Positions 1 to 8,100 of a DNA stretch of 64,000 bases are shown piece by piece (within the stretch, counting starts at the first letter, position 1; each line of letters starts with the position of its first letter). The stretch comes from Runella sp. SP2. Its GTDB lineage: Bacteria; Bacteroidota; Bacteroidia; Cytophagales; Spirosomataceae. Position numbers and translations under genes: made by a program. Under the pieces are notes generated by a model, which had not been told where the DNA came from, searched no databases, and worked only from the letters and a program-made list of their open reading frames with translations. The stretch is from assembly GCF_003711225.1 (NCBI RefSeq), contig NZ_CP031030.1, positions 3,286,001 to 3,350,000 of the forward strand. Direction: 5' to 3'.

Positions 1-1758
1 CGTACCGTACAGATTGATGTTTTTGTTAAGTTCGTAAGTCAAGCCGATGCGCGGAATCAACGCACTGTTTTTAAAGGAGCCTTCGTTGGGGGCGTTGTAG
101 TTCGTGATATCCTCAAACCATTCGTTACGCAAACTCAACAAAGCCGCAAACTTCCCGATTTTGAATTGTTCCTGAACATAAACCGCCTTAGTAGTGGTCA
201 GGGCCGACGGAATGGCCGTGCGGCTATTCATCACGTAATCATTCAGATTTCTGACGGTATAAGTAGGCGTATTGAGGTCAAAATAGTTCACGTTGGGGCG
301 AGGCAACACCTTTCCACCAATCGTAACGGTTTGGTAGTTAGCAGCGTTGGCTACGGTGAAACTGCTTGCGACGGAACCGTCTTTCAACAAAAATCCACGG
401 GCCGCGTTTTGTCCACCTCCTTTGAGCTTGTGCCAGCCTTGCAAATCATAGCCCACCACCATTTTATGGGTAGTTTTTCCCCAATCGAAGTTAAAATTGA
501 AATAAGCATTGAGGTTATCAGTGTTCCAAAATTGCTTCCGCTGCACCAATTGCATCTGCACCAAACTGGTCACTTGCGCCCCCGTAATGTCACTAGCAAA
601 CGCATTGGTCGTACGGTGTTCTTGCAAATCTTCCGTCCACGTTTGCTTCATGTACGAGGCATTGAAGGTGATTTTTTCGGTGAATTTGTGCGACAGATTG
701 GCCATCAACATCAGCTCTTTCGACTTAAAAAAGTCATTTGGAGCACCTAAATTTAGGCTGATTGGGGTGCTATTTAAGTTGGTTTGTCCCGCCACTGCCC
801 CAAAAATCGGCTGCCCACGGTCGAGGTTTCCTGCCATATTGGAAAAAATCAGTTCGGTATTGATAGCGGTTTTGCTACTTGGCAAATATGTAAACGACGG
901 AGAAATTAAGACCGATTTGTTCCCTACCAAATCACGGTACGAACGCGCCTCTTGGTAAGCACCATTAAGGCGATACAGGAGTGTCTTAGACGCATTCAAA
1001 GGCCCCGTAAAATCCAGCGCACCCCGCAACGTGCTGAAACTTCCTGCGGCGAGGCTCACTTCGTGGCGTTTTTCGGCCAATGGTTTTTTGGTTACCATGT
1101 TGATACTTCCGCCTGGATCAACGCTACTGAAAGTCACCGAGGCAGGCCCTTTGAGCACTTCCACGCGTTCGATGTTGGTCGTGAGTGGTTGCAAAAAATA
1201 GTACTGACGCGTCCGCATTCCGTTAATAATCTGCCCTTCTTCGTTTTGGCTAATTCCCCTGATATTGTATTGGTTATAAAAACTCGAAGGCGAAACCCCA
1301 CTGGCAATTTTCACAGCATCGGCCAGCTGAAACGCGCCACGGTCGGCAATAAGCTCTTTAGTAACTGTACTCATCGCCTGCGGTAACTCTTTGTTTTTAA
1401 TGGCAATTTTGGTCGCCGAAAAACTATAGTCCGACGTGTAGTCTTTTTGGGCACGCCCCACCACTTCTACCGTCTGTAACTGTGCTACCGAAGGCTGCAA
1501 TTTTAAGGTCAAAAAACCTTCAACCACCTTTATTTCAAGGGTTTCGTAACCCACAAAAGATACTTGAATCGCGCCCGTCCCTTCCAACGAAAAGTTTCCT
1601 TCGACATCCGTGGTGGTACCTTTTCCTGAGTTTAACATTTTGATCGTCGCCCCTACAATCTTTTCGTTGGTTTGGGCGTCGGAGACATTTCCTTTTATGG
1701 TTTGTGCTTGTACAAAGCTGGCAGTTATAATGAAAAACAGCGTAAAAAATCGAGTCAT
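1..1758 (-). CDS. TonB-dependent siderophore/metallophore receptor, C-terminus cut by the window edge
   Basis: An outer-membrane beta-barrel receptor that would import a metal chelate using TonB energy. Translating the minus strand from the ATG at 1758 gives a signal peptide (MTRFFTLFFIITASFVQAQ). A carboxypeptidase-regulatory-like beta domain follows (about residues 20-105), then a plug domain with the typical IERVEVLKGPASV motif and a GGSINMVTKKP stretch, and then barrel strands. About 586 residues are visible; the C-terminal barrel lies beyond base 1. The plug layout resembles the FhuE/FpvA siderophore receptor class. The gene is divergent from the Zur-like gene at 1903, and two copies of the TTGCAAC-N3-GTTGCAA palindrome lie between them, so I infer control by that metal regulator. 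The substrate could be a zinc or iron chelate. Family assignment is firm; substrate is inference. Confidence 0.9.
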   Translation of the reverse strand, partial: MTRFFTLFFIITASFVQAQTIKGNVSDAQTNEKIVGATIKMLNSGKGTTTDVEGNFSLEGTGAIQVSFVGYETLEIKVVEGFLTLKLQPSVAQLQTVEVVGRAQKDYTSDYSFSATKIAIKNKELPQAMSTVTKELIADRGAFQLADAVKIASGVSPSSFYNQYNIRGISQNEEGQIINGMRTRQYYFLQPLTTNIERVEVLKGPASVTFSSVDPGGSINMVTKKPLAEKRHEVSLAAGSFSTLRGALDFTGPLNASKTLLYRLNGAYQEARSYRDLVGNKSVLISPSFTYLPSSKTAINTELIFSNMAGNLDRGQPIFGAVAGQTNLNSTPISLNLGAPNDFFKSKELMLMANLSHKFTEKITFNASYMKQTWTEDLQEHRTTNAFASDITGAQVTSLVQMQLVQRKQFWNTDNLNAYFNFNFDWGKTTHKMVVGYDLQGWHKLKGGGQNAARGFLLKDGSVASSFTVANAANYQTVTIGGKVLPRPNVNYFDLNTPTYTVRNLNDYVMNSRTAIPSALTTTKAVYVQEQFKIGKFAALLSLRNEWFEDITNYNAPNEGSFKNSALIPRIGLTYELNKNINLYGT

Positions 1759-1794
1759 ACGAAGGTGAGTTTAATAAAAAATGAGAGGTCAACA

Positions 1795-1811
1795 TTGCAA
1801 CGTTGTTGCAA
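1795..1811. promoter_or_regulatory. Palindromic operator candidate, copy 1 (Zur-type box)
   Basis: TTGCAACGTTGTTGCAA is a perfect 7-3-7 inverted repeat. It lies 37 bp upstream of the TonB receptor start at 1758. Fur-family repressors bind dyads of about this length, and a Fur-family gene starts at 1903. Two further copies (1834, 4235) occur next to metal genes, which supports operator function; the regulator assignment is inferred. Confidence 0.7.
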
Positions 1812-1833
1812 AAAAAGTCAAAAAATATTATTA

Positions 1834-1850
1834 TTGCAACAATGTTGCAT
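1834..1850. promoter_or_regulatory. Palindromic operator candidate, copy 2 (Zur-type box)
   Basis: TTGCAACAATGTTGCAT is the same 7-3-7 dyad with one outer-base mismatch. It lies 23 bp after copy 1 and 52 bp upstream of the regulator ATG at 1903. Its position suggests autoregulation of the Fur-family gene together with control of the divergent receptor. Confidence 0.7.
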
Positions 1851-1902
1851 AATTTAGCCTAGCATATCCCAACAACGAGAACGCTCCAGAGAAAAATACC
1901 AA

Positions 1903-2289
1903 ATGAGCACTGTAAATAGCCTACTGAAAGAACGAGGTTTGCGAATTACTCCCACCCGTAAGCAAGTATTGGAATATTTTTTGGAAGCCACTTGTGCGCT
2001 CTCCTTTCAAGACCTTGAACGAAAGCTCTCGGATAAATACGACCGCGTGACCATTTACCGTACACTCCTTTGTTTTTTAGAAGTGGGTATCATTCAGCGA
2101 ATTGCCATCGAAAATGGGCAGCGGTTTCTGCTGCGAAAAAACAACATAAACTCTCATTTTACCTGCGAACAGTGCGGGAATATCTCAGGGATTGAAACGC
2201 CACTTCCTCCCCTTCCCTTGCCCCAAGGCTTTGTAGAAAACACCTTTATTTTGAGTATCATCGGTACCTGCCCCAACTGTAGTGAGTAG
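1903..2289 (+). CDS. zur: Fur-family metal-responsive repressor, probably Zur
   Basis: A 128-residue winged-helix regulator of the Fur superfamily. The N-terminal half reads RGLRITPTRKQVLEYF, and the recognition helix region (about 47-64) contains DRVTIYRTL, which is typical of Fur/Zur. The C-terminal half has H85, C88-x2-C91 and C123-x2-C126, the pattern of a structural zinc site. It is shorter than most Fur proteins (about 140-150), mainly because the dimerisation domain is trimmed and lacks the usual His-rich stretch. Palindromic boxes lie upstream of this gene and before the ZIP transporter, so zinc is the likeliest corepressor. Other Fur paralogues (Fur, Mur, PerR) cannot be excluded from sequence alone, but PerR is less likely given the ZIP gene. 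Confidence 0.8.
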   Translation: MSTVNSLLKERGLRITPTRKQVLEYFLEATCALSFQDLERKLSDKYDRVTIYRTLLCFLEVGIIQRIAIENGQRFLLRKNNINSHFTCEQCGNISGIETPLPPLPLPQGFVENTFILSIIGTCPNCSE

Positions 2290-2338
2290 TTTATTATTTC
2301 TTAACCTACCATAGTTCCATTAAACTGATTTGACGTAT

Positions 2339-2346
2339 TATCTTTG
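2339..2346 (+). promoter_or_regulatory. Bacteroidota-type -7 promoter element
   Basis: TATCTTTG matches the TAnnTTTG -7 consensus used by the Bacteroidota primary sigma factor. It sits 26 bp before the alkaline phosphatase ATG at 2373. I could not place a convincing -33 element at normal spacing. Confidence 0.4.
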
Positions 2347-2372
2347 GTATAATTTACAATAATACACCAACC

Positions 2373-3761
2373 ATGCGAAGAAGAGATTTTTTCAAGAATG
2401 GCTCGTTGGCAGCCATCGGAACCCAACTTTTCAATCCTTTTACCCCTGCGGATACCATCAAGAAAAAACGGGGTAAAGTAAAAAACATCATCTTTATGGT
2501 GAGCGACGGGATGAGTACGGGCACGCTCAACATGGCCGACCTCATGCTACAACGCCAACAAGGACGACATAGCCTTTGGATTCAGTTGATGCACGAAAAC
2601 CGCATCAAACGGTCTTTTATGGATACAGCTTCGGCCAGTTCGCTCGTCACTGATTCGGCCGCGGCTAGCTCGTCGTGGGGCGGAGGCGTACGGGTTAAAA
2701 ATGGCGTTCTCAACATCGGCCCCAACGGCGAAAAGTACAAACCCATTTTGCACAAATTCAAAGACGCCCGCAAAGCTGTCGGGTGCGTCACTACGGTGCC
2801 GATTACCCACGCTACTCCTGCTGGCTTTTGTGTCAACTCCGACAGCCGCAGCATGGAGCCCATTGCGGTTCAGTATTTGGACTTAAAGTTTGACGTTTTG
2901 ATGGGTGGTGGTACCAATACTTTCTCCAAAGAAGGCCGCAGCGACAAACGCGATTTGTTGCAGGATTTCAAAACGGCAGGTTATCAAGTGGCGTTAAACC
3001 GCAGTGAAATGGCTACTTTGACCGCCGAAAAGCCTATTTTAGGGGTATTTCACGACGACGGACTTCCCTACGCCGTTGACCGCGCGCAGAGTGAAACGCT
3101 CAAAGCAACGGTTCCGACCTTGGCAGAAATGACCCAAAAAGCGATTGAGATTATGCAAAAAAATCCGAACGGTTTTGTTTTGCAAATCGAGTCGGGGAAA
3201 GTGGACTGGGCGGCCCACGCCAATGACGTAAGCGCGCTCATTGGCGAGCAAATTCAGTTTGACGACGCCTTAAAAGTCGCCATTGATTTTGCTGAAAAAG
3301 ACAAAAATACCCTCGTTATCTTCACAACGGACCACGGCAATGCTGCTCCTGCCCTGCTGTCGGGGTCAAAAGCTAATGCTAATTTTGATAAAATAGCGAC
3401 CTACAAACAGTCTAACGAGTGGATTTTGAACGGTATTACCAAAGATTTTACCCCCGCCCAAATCATCGAGCGCATCGAAGCCGCCCAAGGAATTGTTATC
3501 AAACCCGAGGAAGCATTGACGATTTTGAGTAATTATTATTTGTTGGGAGAAGGTGGCATTTACAACGCCAGAAAGTTACCTTTCCAAAAATTAGCCCAAA
3601 TCCAAACGCCTTTTTCTTCCGTAGGATGGGCAGGCGTGGATCACACGGCAGAGTTTGTGGAGTTGTCGATGTTTGGCCCAGGTAGTGAGTTACTCAATCC
3701 GTTTGTAAAAAACACCGACCTCCATAATTTCATGTTGGACGTCACCGAGGTGAAGTCCTAA
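2373..3761 (+). CDS. Alkaline phosphatase, Tat-exported
   Basis: A 462-residue phosphomonoesterase of the alkaline phosphatase superfamily, a metalloenzyme that normally needs zinc and magnesium and acts outside the inner membrane. The N-terminus MRRRDFFKNGS is a twin-arginine signal. Metal and catalytic motifs are visible: MVSDGMS with D45, the nucleophile region TDSAAASSSW with S95 after D94, IESGKVDWAAHAND, TTDHGN, and VDHTAEFV near the C-terminus. Length fits the family. It follows the Zur-like gene by 83 bp with its own -7 element, and is convergent with the next gene. It might be regulated by phosphate instead of zinc; no pho-box was recognised. Confidence 0.9.
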   Translation: MRRRDFFKNGSLAAIGTQLFNPFTPADTIKKKRGKVKNIIFMVSDGMSTGTLNMADLMLQRQQGRHSLWIQLMHENRIKRSFMDTASASSLVTDSAAASSSWGGGVRVKNGVLNIGPNGEKYKPILHKFKDARKAVGCVTTVPITHATPAGFCVNSDSRSMEPIAVQYLDLKFDVLMGGGTNTFSKEGRSDKRDLLQDFKTAGYQVALNRSEMATLTAEKPILGVFHDDGLPYAVDRAQSETLKATVPTLAEMTQKAIEIMQKNPNGFVLQIESGKVDWAAHANDVSALIGEQIQFDDALKVAIDFAEKDKNTLVIFTTDHGNAAPALLSGSKANANFDKIATYKQSNEWILNGITKDFTPAQIIERIEAAQGIVIKPEEALTILSNYYLLGEGGIYNARKLPFQKLAQIQTPFSSVGWAGVDHTAEFVELSMFGPGSELLNPFVKNTDLHNFMLDVTEVKS

Positions 3762-3772
3762 TTAACAAGCAC

Positions 3773-4216
3773 TTACTCACAAAGAGCGGTATCGTCTAAA
3801 ATAAAATTAAGCTCGTCGATACGATCCGCATTGAGCCGTATGCGTCCCGTAAAACAACGTTTTTCATCGGTACGCATACGGCGCGGTTTTTTCTTAAAGT
3901 TGAGCATCACAATCGTTTCAGGGCCAGCTCCCCCGCAAAAAAAGCACTGCGCCATTGGGTATTTTGACACCACATAATATTCCCCTTCGGTATCCATTGG
4001 AATCACGTAACCACTGATACTCACGGTCTTTCCTTCCAGTTCTTTTAACGATTTCCCAAAGGTTGGATACAAGAAAAACTGGCCCACTTCTACGTAAAAC
4101 TTTTTGCGGTATTTTACATCTTTGAGTGTATCCCAAGTGATGATGATAGGATTAGAACCGTACCATGTCACTATCCCAGTCAGCCCAATAAGTATCCATG
4201 ATTTTATCACAGGCAA
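3773..4216 (-). CDS. Small membrane-anchored CxxC protein, DUF3299-like
   Basis: A 147-residue protein with one N-terminal hydrophobic segment (about 5-22) and a compact soluble domain. The readable landmarks are GKTVSISGYVIPMD, a short CFFCGGAGPE motif and a conserved-looking C-terminus. The SGYVIP...CFFCGGAGP arrangement resembles the DUF3299-type OB-like family, whose function is not established; the CxxC could bind a metal. The gene is divergent from the ZIP transporter and they share the palindrome at 4235, only 18 bp from this start. This suggests it belongs to the same metal-stress regulon. The family call is moderate; role is unknown. Confidence 0.7.
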   Translation of the reverse strand: MPVIKSWILIGLTGIVTWYGSNPIIITWDTLKDVKYRKKFYVEVGQFFLYPTFGKSLKELEGKTVSISGYVIPMDTEGEYYVVSKYPMAQCFFCGGAGPETIVMLNFKKKPRRMRTDEKRCFTGRIRLNADRIDELNFILDDTALCE

Positions 4217-4234
4217 GATAGTTTTTTCGTCTTA

Positions 4235-4251
4235 ATGCAACAATGTTGCAA
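4235..4251. promoter_or_regulatory. Palindromic operator candidate, copy 3 (Zur-type box)
   Basis: ATGCAACAATGTTGCAA is the same 7-3-7 dyad as at 1795 and 1834. It lies in the divergent promoter between the CxxC protein and the ZIP transporter. It covers the place where the -33 element for the TAnnTTTG at 4260 should be, so a bound repressor would block RNA polymerase. Confidence 0.7.
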
Positions 4252-4259
4252 ATATAGAT

Positions 4260-4267
4260 TACTTTTG
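4260..4267 (+). promoter_or_regulatory. Bacteroidota-type -7 element for the ZIP gene
   Basis: TACTTTTG matches TAnnTTTG. It is 16 bp before the ZIP ATG at 4284 and 8 bp after the operator candidate at 4235-4251, implying a short leader and direct steric repression. Confidence 0.45.
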
Positions 4268-4283
4268 TCAAAAAATTGAAAAC

Positions 4284-5048
4284 ATGAATCAAACAATTAC
4301 GCTGTGGATTTGGACCCTGATGGCGTCTTTAAGTGTTAGTATTGTCGCGCTTGTGGGTTATTTTGCCCTGTTTATCTCCGAACATAAGCTTCAGAAATAC
4401 CTTCAATTCTTTGTAAGTCTTTCCGTGGGTGTTTTTTTGGGAGATGCCTTCATCCACCTTATCCCCGAAGCCGTCGAAGAAACAGGCGACATCGACACCG
4501 TTTTGCAACTCGTTTTAGGAGCTATTTTAGTATTTTTTATCTTGGAAAAACTCATCCGCAACCACGGTGGAAGCGGACACTCCCACGATGTCAAGCCCAT
4601 TGCCCAAATGAACCTTATTGGCGATGCCATCCATAATTTTATTGACGGTACGCTCATTGCGGGTAGTTTTCTAGTGAGTCCAATGGTTGGCTTGACCACT
4701 ACCCTCGCTATTATCATTCACGAAATCCCGCAAGAAATCGGTGATACGGGTTCGTTGATTTACGGTGGTTACAAACCCCGCAAAGCCGTTTGGTACAATT
4801 TTCTTTTTTCGCTTCCCTGTACCTTAGGTGCTTTTCTTACGCTGTTATTTGGCTCTTGGTTAGCACTGCCAGTGGTGTACCTCATGCCCATTGCCGCAGG
4901 TGGATTTATATACATTGCTGCTTCCGACTTAATTCCAGAGTTGCACAAAAGCGACCGCCTTAAACATCAGGTTGGGCAAGGAATTGTCATTCTGTTGGGT
5001 ATTGTGTTTATGGTATCACTTACTTTTCTGGAAGGAGTACTTGAATGA
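4284..5048 (+). CDS. ZIP-family metal ion transporter
   Basis: A 254-residue inner-membrane importer of divalent metal, zinc most likely. The two diagnostic transmembrane metal-site motifs are present: H117-NFIDG in helix IV and H146-EIPQE in helix V, followed by GDTGSLIYGG. About seven or eight hydrophobic helices can be read. A cytosolic His-rich loop (GHSHD, about residues 95-100) precedes helix IV, as in many ZIP proteins. It is the first gene of the + strand metal run and has a -7 element plus the dyad operator directly upstream. Family call is secure; zinc as substrate follows from the family and the Zur-like context. Confidence 0.92.
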   Translation: MNQTITLWIWTLMASLSVSIVALVGYFALFISEHKLQKYLQFFVSLSVGVFLGDAFIHLIPEAVEETGDIDTVLQLVLGAILVFFILEKLIRNHGGSGHSHDVKPIAQMNLIGDAIHNFIDGTLIAGSFLVSPMVGLTTTLAIIIHEIPQEIGDTGSLIYGGYKPRKAVWYNFLFSLPCTLGAFLTLLFGSWLALPVVYLMPIAAGGFIYIAASDLIPELHKSDRLKHQVGQGIVILLGIVFMVSLTFLEGVLE

Positions 5049-5114
5049 CCCCTATCCTATCGGTGGAACGTGTGCTTTTTTTCCTTACTTTTGCTCCGTC
5101 ATTTCACTGATTCT

Positions 5115-5504
5115 ATGATTTTTAAACGGCACATAGCGCTGTTTTTGTTGGTTTTGGTCAGCATCAAAACCTTGCTTGTACCATTTGTTTATTTGGATTT
5201 TGAGCTACGCAAGGATGAAGTCGTTCAGCAGCTCTGCGAAAATCGCTTCAAACCTCAGCTTCACTGCGACGGCAAATGTTATTTAACCAAACGTCTCCAG
5301 CAATTGGCCGAAGATAACGCCTCTAAAGAAGCCCAAAAACACGCTTCTTTTCTCAAAAAAATCGTAGAAGATACCTTCGAGGAACTCACCTTTACGGTTG
5401 AGTTTCCTGCTCATTTTATTGTTGTCAATGTCATCCAAAGTGCCCCTTTGCACTTCCTTCTTTCTAAGCACGACCAAGTGCTTATCAAACCCCCTATTGG
5501 GTAA
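5115..5504 (+). CDS. Small exported Cys/His protein of unknown function
   Basis: I start at the ATG at 5115 (MIFKRHIALFLL) because it begins a signal-type hydrophobic helix; an upstream in-frame ATG at 5070 would add 15 unlikely residues. The 129-residue product has one N-terminal membrane segment, then QLCENRFKPQLHCDGKCYL, a motif with three Cys and one His within 16 residues that could bind a metal. A helical charged stretch and a hydrophobic C-terminus follow. I recall similar small proteins in Bacteroidota metal-uptake loci but cannot name a family. It sits between the ZIP gene and the second TonB receptor on the same strand, which suggests a periplasmic metal-related role. No function is claimed. 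Confidence 0.75.
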   Translation: MIFKRHIALFLLVLVSIKTLLVPFVYLDFELRKDEVVQQLCENRFKPQLHCDGKCYLTKRLQQLAEDNASKEAQKHASFLKKIVEDTFEELTFTVEFPAHFIVVNVIQSAPLHFLLSKHDQVLIKPPIG

Positions 5505-5652
5505 TTTTCTTCCTTTCACAAATGCACCTAGCTAATCGCTCTTGTTGAGTGATTGTAACGCCTTTTTTCCATTTTACTCCTGACACATTCCCTATGTTGA
5601 CCAGCAAACAACTTGGCGGATTATGTGTACATTTTTTTACCTGAAATTTAAG

Positions 5653-7971
5653 ATGACAAAATTCAAATTATTACTTTTTAATCTGCTCATTACTAGCAAC
5701 CTCCTAGCTCAAACCCTCCAAGGAACCATCAAAAACCAAGCAAGCGAAGGTATTGCAGGAGCCAGTGTCACGGTATTAAACAGCAGTCAGAGAACCGTCG
5801 CTGATAAAGAGGGACGTTTTTCACTCAACTTAAAAACAGGTACTTATCAGGTACAATTCAATGCGATTGGATTTGCTACTCAAATTCAGCAAGTAGAACT
5901 TACGAATAAAACCATAACAGTAAATATAACTTTATTGGACAATACCCAAACATTGGGAGAGGTGGTCGTAACTGCTGACAAGGTTGAGGCAAACCTACAA
6001 AAAACACCTTTGGCCGTTACTTCCTTAAATGCCAAGCAACTGGAAGAATACAGGGTCTGGACAATCAATGACCTGACGGCGTTGGCGCCAAGCACTTTCA
6101 CGGTAGAACATGGCAATAGTACAGGTTCTAGTTTTTTGAATATCAGGGGCTCGATGGGTTTTTCCAATGACCAAGCCGTGGCTACTTATGTAGATGGTGT
6201 TTATCAATTTGACTACTTCTCTGCCCCACTTAATTTCAGTAATATCGAACGGGTAGAAATTTTAAGAGGGCCTCAAGGCACACTCTACGGCCGAAATGCC
6301 TTTGGAGGGGTACTCAATGTGATTACCAAAAGACCAAACAACAAGACCAGCGGGTTTGCCGAAATAGACTTGGGAAATTATGGGCAACAACGTTACAGCG
6401 CGGGTTTCAATACACCTTTGATAAAAGATAAGCTATTTATCAATGCAGGTTTCCAATCAAACGGTCGCGGAGCGATTTATGATAACCCTACTCTGAATAC
6501 CAAGAATTTTGATAAACACAACGCTTACATCGGCAATGTAAACCTAAAATACATTGTATCAGACAAATGGACTATCGACTTAAACACAAGATACGAAAGC
6601 GATAAAGACCAAGGTGCCTATCCGTGGGCAGCCACCGACAGTCTCGCTAGGGCCAATCCTTACACGGTCTTTGGGAATTGGGACAACACCGAACGAAGAA
6701 CCAATTTTAACACTTCTGCTGCGGTAAAATACTTTGGAAATCGCTTCAATTTTACCTCCATTACCTCTTTTGTCGATTACCACATTTGGCTTCCAGGACG
6801 ATTTGACTTCGATTTTAGCCCTGCGGAGCTTATTAGCTTTACGACTTGGTCGAAACAAAACCAATGGACGCAAGAATTACGCTTTTCTTCTCCCGCCAAT
6901 ACCAGTGCATTCAAATGGACGGTAGGTTCTTTCTTATTTGGTGAAAAAAGCAAGAATAGTAGTACCACTTACTTCGACAAAGATTATGCCTTGTTTGATC
7001 CTAACGCACCCTATTCTTCCATTGGTAACGGAAAGCGAAATGCTTTTGGTGTGGCAATTTTTGGCCAAGCTACGTATGCCATTACGCCAAAATTTGACAT
7101 TACAGTCGGAGCAAGATATGACATCGAACACCGTGAACTCACCCAAAACTCAGCGTTTGAAACAGGCGGAGTTGTGATGCCCTTGACCGCCGATAGCACT
7201 GCCAAAAGGACGTTCAATGCCTTTACTCCTAAGGTGATTTTGAGCCAAAAATTGACAGAAAATTCGATGATTTATGGTTCGTACGCGAAAGGATTCCGAG
7301 TGGGTGGTTTCAATTTTGGAAACGCCGCCAACCCTACTTACAACCCTGAAAAATCGGATAACTATGAGGTGGGGGTTAAAAATACGCTCCTGAACAACCG
7401 ACTTAAAATCAACCTTACCGCATTTTACTTTCAACAAAAAGACCAGCAGGTATCCACCTCGCAAGACGGCATAAACTATGCTACACTCAATGTAGGAGAC
7501 ATGGATAATTATGGTTTGGAATTGGAAGCTTCGGCACTTCCTATCAAAAACTTACAAATTGATTGGACAGCCAGCACTTCGCACAGTGAGTATAAAAAAT
7601 TAGAACTTTTTGATGCCATATCCAATAAGGTCATCAACTACAAAGGAAACAAAGCAATTAATAACCCTGCTTTACAATCCATGTTGGCAGTTCAATATGG
7701 CTTGCCTTTATCAAAATCTGCCCAAAACCTCAAGGCTTTCGTCAGAGGTGAATTCAGATACATCGGAGAGTATCAATTAGATTTTGTGAATGCTTATCAT
7801 CAGGATGCTTACAGTATGATCAACGCCAGAGCAGGTGTGAGCAGCAATCATTTTGAGGTAGCAGCGTGGGCGCGCAACCTCAATGACGTACGCTACATGG
7901 CATTTGGGTACGGCTCCTACATGATGGGGATGCCTAGAATGATGGGTATCACCCTAACAGGTAAATTCTAG
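5653..7971 (+). CDS. TonB-dependent receptor of the metal island
   Basis: A 772-residue outer-membrane receptor. The ATG at 5653 (MTKFKLLLFNLLITSNLLAQ) starts a clean signal peptide; the upstream in-frame start at 5623 would prepend ten residues. Then come a carboxypeptidase-regulatory-like domain (about 20-105), a plug domain starting near GEVVVTADK with VEILRGPQGTLYGRNAFGG and GVLNVITKRP, and a 22-strand-type barrel ending in GITLTGKF with the aromatic last residue typical of outer-membrane proteins. It is followed by the DJ-1, DUF4198, PepSY, MbnP and MbnH genes on the same strand, so it is probably the outer-membrane gate for the ligand this system handles. Copper, zinc or their chelates are candidates by context only. 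Confidence 0.9.
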   Translation: MTKFKLLLFNLLITSNLLAQTLQGTIKNQASEGIAGASVTVLNSSQRTVADKEGRFSLNLKTGTYQVQFNAIGFATQIQQVELTNKTITVNITLLDNTQTLGEVVVTADKVEANLQKTPLAVTSLNAKQLEEYRVWTINDLTALAPSTFTVEHGNSTGSSFLNIRGSMGFSNDQAVATYVDGVYQFDYFSAPLNFSNIERVEILRGPQGTLYGRNAFGGVLNVITKRPNNKTSGFAEIDLGNYGQQRYSAGFNTPLIKDKLFINAGFQSNGRGAIYDNPTLNTKNFDKHNAYIGNVNLKYIVSDKWTIDLNTRYESDKDQGAYPWAATDSLARANPYTVFGNWDNTERRTNFNTSAAVKYFGNRFNFTSITSFVDYHIWLPGRFDFDFSPAELISFTTWSKQNQWTQELRFSSPANTSAFKWTVGSFLFGEKSKNSSTTYFDKDYALFDPNAPYSSIGNGKRNAFGVAIFGQATYAITPKFDITVGARYDIEHRELTQNSAFETGGVVMPLTADSTAKRTFNAFTPKVILSQKLTENSMIYGSYAKGFRVGGFNFGNAANPTYNPEKSDNYEVGVKNTLLNNRLKINLTAFYFQQKDQQVSTSQDGINYATLNVGDMDNYGLELEASALPIKNLQIDWTASTSHSEYKKLELFDAISNKVINYKGNKAINNPALQSMLAVQYGLPLSKSAQNLKAFVRGEFRYIGEYQLDFVNAYHQDAYSMINARAGVSSNHFEVAAWARNLNDVRYMAFGYGSYMMGMPRMMGITLTGKF

Positions 7972-7976
7972 ATTAC

Positions 7977-8062
7977 AGGTCAGACGATAGTCAGACCTCA
8001 GACGACACAGGCTCATGAATAGCATACCCTCTGCGCGACTCGGTCTGACTATCGTCTGACCT
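7977..8062. repeat. Long perfect inverted repeat between receptor and DJ-1 genes
   Basis: Two perfectly complementary 21-bp arms (7977-7997 and 8042-8062) flank a 44-nt loop. Each arm carries two copies of GTCAGAC or its complement, and a further partial copy (TCAGACGA) lies just inside the left arm. There is no T-run after the right arm, so it is not a classic terminator. It could stabilise the upstream mRNA, attenuate read-through into the downstream genes, or be a small mobile palindromic element. Confidence 0.8.
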
Positions 8063-8100
8063 TGTATGCGATTCTATCATACTTTAACAAATACCTCAAA

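Noticed and set aside
166-1386. Several + strand open frames at the window start
   Set aside because: The minus strand reads a complete TonB receptor with signal peptide, plug motifs and barrel through this region; the + strand frames show no domain.
7977-8062. Insertion-sequence ends
   Set aside because: The inverted arms enclose only 44 nt and no transposase is near.
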